Assembly: GCA_937982505.1 (NCBI GenBank)
Contig: CALJLV010000135.1
Coordinates: 1 to 44,326, forward strand
Length of the DNA: 44,326 bases
Direction of reading: 5' to 3'
Source of the DNA: an uncultured Desulfobacteraceae bacterium
GTDB taxonomy: Bacteria; Desulfobacterota; Desulfobacteria; Desulfobacterales; UBA2174
Part shown: piece after piece, positions 41,348 to 44,326 of the stretch
Layout of the letters: the number at the start of each line of letters is the position of its first letter
Numbering within the stretch: the stretch's first letter is position 1
Position numbers and translations under genes: made by a program
Notes under the pieces: model-generated
Databases searched by the model: none
Seen by the model: only the letters and a program-made list of their open reading frames with translations
Told to the model about the DNA's origin: nothing

Positions 41348-42385
41348 ATGCAGTTCATCAGACCGGACATCAACATCGATTTCATCGGCAAGAGGCGTCT
41401 GGCCTACGTCTTTTCGGCCCTGCTGCTGCTGGCCACCGTCGTGACACTGGTTTGGCACCAGGGGCCGCGTTACGGGGTCGACTTTGCCGGTGGCACGGTG
41501 ATCCAACTCAAGTTCGACCGGCCCGTATCCCTGGATGCGATTCGGGCGGGCCTGTCCGAGATCGGCCTTGGACAAGGGACGGTGCAGCGCTTCGGCGAAC
41601 ACGAAGACAACGAGTATCTGGTGCGCAGCGATCTGGCCGAAAGCCGCGATGGTCTGGCCCAGGAACTGGCCCGCACCCTCGACGGCCGCACCGGTGCGGT
41701 CACCGACGTGCAGCGCATCGAAATGGTCGGGCCGCAGGTGGGCAAGGACCTGCAGAACAAAGCCCTTTTCGCCATCTTCTTCTCCATGCTGTTTATCGCC
41801 ATTTACATCAGCGGCCGCTTCGAGCAGCGCTGGACCGTGGCCGCGCTCATCGCGGCCGCGCTCATCGGGGCGGTCTACGGTCTTTCCCTGTTCAAGGTGG
41901 GCATCGCCTGGCTGATCCTGGCCGGACTCATCGTCACCCTGATCCTCTTCTGGTTCCTCGAACTGCGCTACGCCATGGGGGCCATCGTCGCCCTGATCCA
42001 CGACGTGGGCATCACCATCGGCGTGTTTTCCCTGCTCGACAAGGAGTTCACCCTGCCGATCATCGCGGCCCTGCTCACCATCATCGGCTACTCGCTCAAC
42101 GATACGATCATCATTTTCGACCGGATTCGCGAAAACCTTCGCAAGAACCCGCGCAACCCCCTGGAAACGACCGTCAACCGCAGCGTCAATGAAACCTTGA
42201 GCCGCACGATCCTCACCTCCGGCACCACCCTGGTGGTCGTGCTGGCCCTGTTCACGCTCGGTGGCGGGATCATCCATGACTTTGCCTTCGCACTGCTGAT
42301 CGGGATCCTGGTGGGAACCTACTCGTCGATTTACGTCGCCAGTCCCATTCTCCTGCTCTGGCAGAAGCGCGCCCGCCGCACCTGA
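41348..42385 (+). CDS. secF: Protein translocase subunit SecF
   Basis: SecF pairs with SecD in the inner membrane. The 345 aa product starts with TM1 (about 20-38), has the small periplasmic domain with GVDFAGGTVIQLKF near 45, and a five-helix membrane half with ALLTIIGYSLNDTIIIFDRI (about 236-255), the SecF signature with the conserved Asp. Length is typical. It ends 69 nt before dprA and has no clear terminator. Confidence 0.95.
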   Translation: MQFIRPDINIDFIGKRRLAYVFSALLLLATVVTLVWHQGPRYGVDFAGGTVIQLKFDRPVSLDAIRAGLSEIGLGQGTVQRFGEHEDNEYLVRSDLAESRDGLAQELARTLDGRTGAVTDVQRIEMVGPQVGKDLQNKALFAIFFSMLFIAIYISGRFEQRWTVAALIAAALIGAVYGLSLFKVGIAWLILAGLIVTLILFWFLELRYAMGAIVALIHDVGITIGVFSLLDKEFTLPIIAALLTIIGYSLNDTIIIFDRIRENLRKNPRNPLETTVNRSVNETLSRTILTSGTTLVVVLALFTLGGGIIHDFAFALLIGILVGTYSSIYVASPILLLWQKRARRT

Positions 42386-42454
42386 GGCCGGCGCCAGCCA
42401 TCCACCGGGCAACCCGAATACGCCGATCGACCGGGCAAGTCATCGGGAGGCGGC

Positions 42455-43537
42455 ATGGACACGCTGTTGCCCTGGTTTACCCTGAAAGCCGTGCCGGGCA
42501 TCGGACCGCATCTGTTCAAGCGGTTGTGGGAGCATTTCGCATCGCCGGCGGCGGTCCTGGCGGCATCCCCGGCCGATCTGGAAGCGGTTCCCGGCGTTTC
42601 GCGGCGCCTGGCCATGGCCATCCTGCGCCAGCGCGAGGCGCCCGAAGCCCGCGCCGAAATCCAGGCCGCCCGGGCGGCCGGCGTGCGCATCCTGCCCCTC
42701 GACCACCCCGAGTATCCGGGGCTGCTGCGCCAGGTTCCCGATCCTCCCCCCTGGCTTTACGTCCGCGGGGCCCTGACCCCCCTGGCCCTGCCCATCGCCA
42801 TGGTGGGCGCCCGCACGGCCACCGGGTATGGCCTGGCCACGGCCCAGGGGCTGGCGGCCCATCTGGCGGCCAGCGGCACGACCGTCATCAGCGGCCTGGC
42901 CCTGGGAATCGATACCGCCGCCCATCAGGGGGCCCTCAAGGCCGACGGACGCACCGTGGCGGTGCTGGGCAGCGGATTGGCCCGCATTTACCCGCCAGAG
43001 AACCGCCGCCTGGCGGAACAGATCGCGGATCACGGCGCCCTGGTGAGCGAACTGCCCCTGCACACCGCGCCGGACCCCCATCATTTCCCGCGCCGCAACC
43101 GGATCATCAGCGGGATGAGCCGCGGCACGGTGGTGGTGGAGGCCGGCCCGCGCAGCGGCGCCCTGATCACGGCGCGTCTGGCAGCCGAGCAGAATCGCGA
43201 GGTGTTCGCCGTGCCGGGCAGCATCCGCTCCTTCAAGAGCGCCGGCACCCACGATCTGATCCGCCAGGGCGCCAAACTGGTGGCCCATGCCCGGGACATC
43301 CTCGAGGAGTTCGGCCCTTGGCCGGTTCCCGCCGCCCCCCCGCCGGCCAGCGCCGCCCCGCTGTCCGGCCCGGCCGAACGGGTCCTGGCGGCCCTGGAGG
43401 CCTACCCGGTGCACATCGACACCCTGGCCCGGCGCCTGGACTTGCCGGCCGGCATTCTGGCCGGGTATCTGCTGGAATTGGAAATCAACGGCCTCGCCGT
43501 TCAGTGGCCGGGCAAGCGCTTTGCCCGTCAGACTTGA
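42455..43537 (+). CDS. dprA: DNA processing protein DprA
   Basis: DprA binds incoming single-stranded DNA and loads RecA; it is present in many species not known to take up DNA. The 360 aa product has an N-terminal helix-hairpin-helix-type region (about 1-70, VPGIGPHLFKRLW), the central Rossmann DprA domain with AMVGARTATGYG and SGLALGIDTAAHQGAL, and the VPGSI and RSGALITARLAAEQ blocks. A C-terminal winged-helix domain (about 300-355) is present. It lies directly before topA, a frequent pairing. Confidence 0.94.
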   Translation: MDTLLPWFTLKAVPGIGPHLFKRLWEHFASPAAVLAASPADLEAVPGVSRRLAMAILRQREAPEARAEIQAARAAGVRILPLDHPEYPGLLRQVPDPPPWLYVRGALTPLALPIAMVGARTATGYGLATAQGLAAHLAASGTTVISGLALGIDTAAHQGALKADGRTVAVLGSGLARIYPPENRRLAEQIADHGALVSELPLHTAPDPHHFPRRNRIISGMSRGTVVVEAGPRSGALITARLAAEQNREVFAVPGSIRSFKSAGTHDLIRQGAKLVAHARDILEEFGPWPVPAAPPPASAAPLSGPAERVLAALEAYPVHIDTLARRLDLPAGILAGYLLELEINGLAVQWPGKRFARQT

Positions 43538-43675
43538 CGTTCGGAGCCGAGATTGGCATGTTACCGCCTTTACGGAGCGATCCTTGGGGTCAGGCCCATG
43601 CCCGCCCCAGGAATCCCGGATCTTGCCGCAGACAGGTCTCACCGGGAGGCCATACCCAGATAACGGAGCTTGATC

Positions 43676-44326
43676 GTGACCAAACCGCTCGTCGTCGTCG
43701 AATCGCCCACCAAAGTACGTACGATCAAAAAATACCTCGGCAAAGACTTCAACGTGGCCGCCACCGTCGGTCACATCAAGGATTTGCCCCTGCGTGAAAT
43801 CGGCATTGACATCGAAAACGGGTTTACCCCGGTCTATCAGACCATCGCCGGCAAGCAGAAGGTGATCGGCGCGCTGAAAAAAGCCGCCGGAGACGCCGAC
43901 GAGGTCTACCTGGCACCGGACCCGGACCGTGAAGGCGAGGCCATTGCCTGGCATACCGCCGAGGTGCTCAAGAAGAAGGGCCGCCAGTTTCACCGGGTCC
44001 TCTTCCATGAACTGACCGGCGGGGCCATCCGCGAGGCCATGCGCCGCCCCCTGCCCCTCAACGCCGCCAAATACGACGCCCAGCAGGCCCGGCGCATTCT
44101 GGACCGCCTGGTGGGCTATCAGGTTTCCCCGTTGCTCTGGCGAAAGGTCAAGGGAGGCTTGAGCGCTGGACGGGTTCAGTCCGTGGCGGTGCGGATCATC
44201 TGCGAACGGGAGCGGGAGATCCAGGCCTTCACACCCGAAGAATCCTGGTCTATCCGTGCGCGTTTGGTAGGGGCGACCCCTCCGACGTTCGAAGCGGAGC
44301 TCGTTAAAAAAAACGACCACAACCTC
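43676..44326 (+). CDS. topA: DNA topoisomerase I, partial
   Basis: This is the first 217 codons of a type IA topoisomerase that relaxes negative supercoils; the gene runs off the right edge. The start is GTG with GGAG upstream. The TOPRIM domain shows VVESPTKVRTIKKYLG with E9 and the metal-binding LAPDPDREGEAIAWH (about 79-93). LDRLVGYQVSPLLWRKV and SAGRVQSVAVRIICERE follow as in all TopA proteins. The catalytic Tyr lies beyond the window. Confidence 0.96.
   Translation, partial: MTKPLVVVESPTKVRTIKKYLGKDFNVAATVGHIKDLPLREIGIDIENGFTPVYQTIAGKQKVIGALKKAAGDADEVYLAPDPDREGEAIAWHTAEVLKKKGRQFHRVLFHELTGGAIREAMRRPLPLNAAKYDAQQARRILDRLVGYQVSPLLWRKVKGGLSAGRVQSVAVRIICEREREIQAFTPEESWSIRARLVGATPPTFEAELVKKNDHNL

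Noticed and set aside
39761..42412. A very long open frame antisense to secD and secF, more than 880 codons
   Set aside because: High GC at third codon positions keeps antisense frames open. Its product is full of Asp, Gly, His and Gln with no known fold, and the sense frames are clearly SecD and SecF.
1..44326. CRISPR arrays, insertion sequences or toxin-antitoxin pairs
   Set aside because: Reading all intergenic gaps showed no regularly spaced repeats, transposase or small paired genes of that kind.

Overview
This is a GC-rich window from a Gram-negative bacterium. Gene content and order suggest a deltaproteobacterium (Desulfobacterota), but that is inference: there is no rRNA here. The pointers are the co-directional run xerC, hslV, hslU, argB, argD, argF, argG, argH; LptE and lipoboxes implying an outer membrane; YajC-SecD-SecF; and a family-4 uracil-DNA glycosylase. 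The window is almost entirely chromosomal core sequence. I saw no transposase, phage gene, CRISPR array or toxin-antitoxin pair.

Layout. (1) 1-4.4 kb, minus strand: an IclR regulator and a branched-chain amino-acid-type ABC transporter (livK, livG, livF and the start of livH; the rest lies beyond the left edge). A good sigma70 promoter with a tandem 7-bp repeat at its start point precedes iclR. (2) 4.6-7.2 kb, minus: tRNA-Leu(UAA), a TPR/SPOR envelope protein and a UDP-glucuronate decarboxylase packed one after another. (3) 7.2-13.8 kb, minus: a universal stress protein followed by a complete seven-gene Mrp cation/proton antiporter, mrpA to mrpG, most joined by 4-nt overlaps. (4) 13.8-14.5 kb, plus: a lone YkgJ-type cysteine-cluster protein. 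(5) 14.76-28.0 kb, minus: a long run from a strong promoter at about 28.03 kb through a small RhoN-like protein, a HAD phosphatase, xerC, hslVU, argBDFGH, a lipoprotein, dapF, folK, a transaldolase and pgsA, then tRNA-Gly and tRNA-Cys and a terminator. (6) 28.05-32.4 kb, minus: ftsB, a small TPR-like protein, gmd, a lipoprotein, coaBC and a uracil-DNA glycosylase. (7) 32.6-36.2 kb: rpsT (plus) facing leuS-lptE (minus), separated by a strong terminator. (8) 36.5-44.3 kb, plus: RNase G/E, a membrane protein with a LysM-like segment, yajC-secD-secF, dprA and the start of topA.

How the genes fit together. Arginine synthesis is represented from acetylglutamate kinase to argininosuccinate lyase; argC and argJ are not in the window. 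Envelope biogenesis is spread through it: LptE, PgsA, DapF, FtsB, nucleotide-sugar enzymes, SecDF and several lipoproteins. The less ordinary points are the stress protein placed at the head of the Mrp operon, the SPOR gene that begins right after a tRNA 3' end and is coupled to a sugar-nucleotide enzyme, a small basic RhoN-like protein at the head of the proteolysis/arginine run, a TalC enzyme whose active-site residues read as transaldolase rather than fructose-6-phosphate aldolase, and a hairpin between argG and argH. I did not find a clearly new multi-gene system.
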